From the NCBI GenBank assembly GCA_963277665.1, contig OY728136.1, positions 1,971,596,576-1,971,660,575 of the forward strand: a stretch of 64,000 bases of DNA. The letters are read 5' to 3'. Made by a program: the position numbers and the translations under genes. Source of the DNA: Viscum album. Taxonomy: Eukaryota > Streptophyta > Magnoliopsida > Santalales > Viscaceae. A model generated the notes under the pieces. That model ran no database searches. It was given only the letters and a program-made list of their open reading frames with translations, and was not told the origin of the DNA. The number at the start of each line of letters is the position of its first letter. Position 1 is the stretch's first letter. Of this stretch, positions 63,356-64,000 are shown piece after piece.

Positions 63356-64000
63356 CTAACCATGAAACAATTGTTTTCCTTATCCTCAACTCTCTAAATA
63401 TTTCATATGGTCACATGGATATTCTCTATAGTACCCCATAACTATGTACTAACTATAAAACCTCGAAAACACTCCCAAAATAAACCTAATCGTCAAAAAA
63501 AAAACGCAAGACAAAACCTAATATAAATGATACAATAAAAAACAATAAACAAACCATCATACTTTATACTATGAGTGTTTCATTCACTCCATGAGTTGGA
63601 TTTCCATTCCTCAAAAATTGATATTGATATTACTTTAAATGATTTACATCAATTTTTCCAAAATCCATTTCTCAATGTCCCACATCTCATCTATAAATTC
63701 ACTATGTTTCCATAATAGAAATAACAAATTGATATGTTTTCCATGAATAATTTTATATTTTCAATCCATGTTATTTATCATTTCTTGAATAAATAGATAA
63801 TTTTGTTCAAGATCAACATGATTGAATTAAAAAACATGGCTACAACCGATATGGAATTTACTCTATTGAGATATAATAATTAAAATATAAACCAAACTAA
63901 TCTATTATGTAAAATAATACATATAATAGGTAGAAAAAATCATTTCAATTCTATAAATGTTAAATATATCATGCAAATATATTCCATTCATATCCAATTT
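63356..64000. other. Unassigned AT-rich flank
   Basis: No feature recognised. Confidence 0.4.

Overview
This window looks like intergenic DNA from a seed plant with a large, repeat-rich genome. I find no host gene, tRNA or rRNA gene. Almost everything recognisable is a decayed retrotransposon: Ty3/gypsy elements with tRNA-iMet primer-binding sites and TGTAAC...GTTACA-type ends (Del/Tekay-like), plus one L1-type LINE carrying a C-terminal RNase H, a combination known from plants. The DNA is very AT-rich. Stop codons arise mainly at Q, R and W codons, as expected from C-to-T decay of methylated DNA. The species cannot be named from the sequence.

Layout. (1) Bases 1-20524 are one outer Ty3/gypsy element on the minus strand. 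Its 3' LTR (1-2500, cut by the window start) is followed by an integrase tail remnant, a gag pseudogene and a primer-binding site. Its 5' LTR (4696-5181 plus 16162-20524) is split by an insertion. (2) The insertion is a complete minus-strand element at 5182-16156 with 4.3-kb LTRs, PBS, PPT, an AATAC target duplication and only a gag remnant, i.e. a TR-GAG-type non-autonomous element. A possible tRNA-derived SINE sits in its interior. (3) 20525-22876 is unassigned. (4) 22877-~32750 is an older minus-strand LTR element, again with an interior of about 2.3 kb. (5) ~32751-39890 is T-rich and unassigned. (6) 39890-42671 is a 5'-truncated LINE with RT, zf-RVT and RNase H. (7) ~44700-54557 is a very decayed but structurally near-complete minus-strand Ty3/gypsy element with gag zinc-knuckle, RT and integrase remnants. 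(8) 55280-55720 is an integrase fragment of a further element. (9) 57506-63355 is a plus-strand element with ~2.8-kb LTRs and an interior of only about 267 bp between PBS and PPT.

Age order. The inner element's LTRs differ little in the stretches I compared, the outer element's by about one base in eight, and the elements after 20.5 kb by much more. This agrees with the nesting. Several LTRs share one plan: a TATA-like box, a short leader, then a consensus GT splice donor inside the LTR, which suggests a spliced leader. All boundaries were found by reading and by-eye alignment. Those of the elements after 20.5 kb are approximate.
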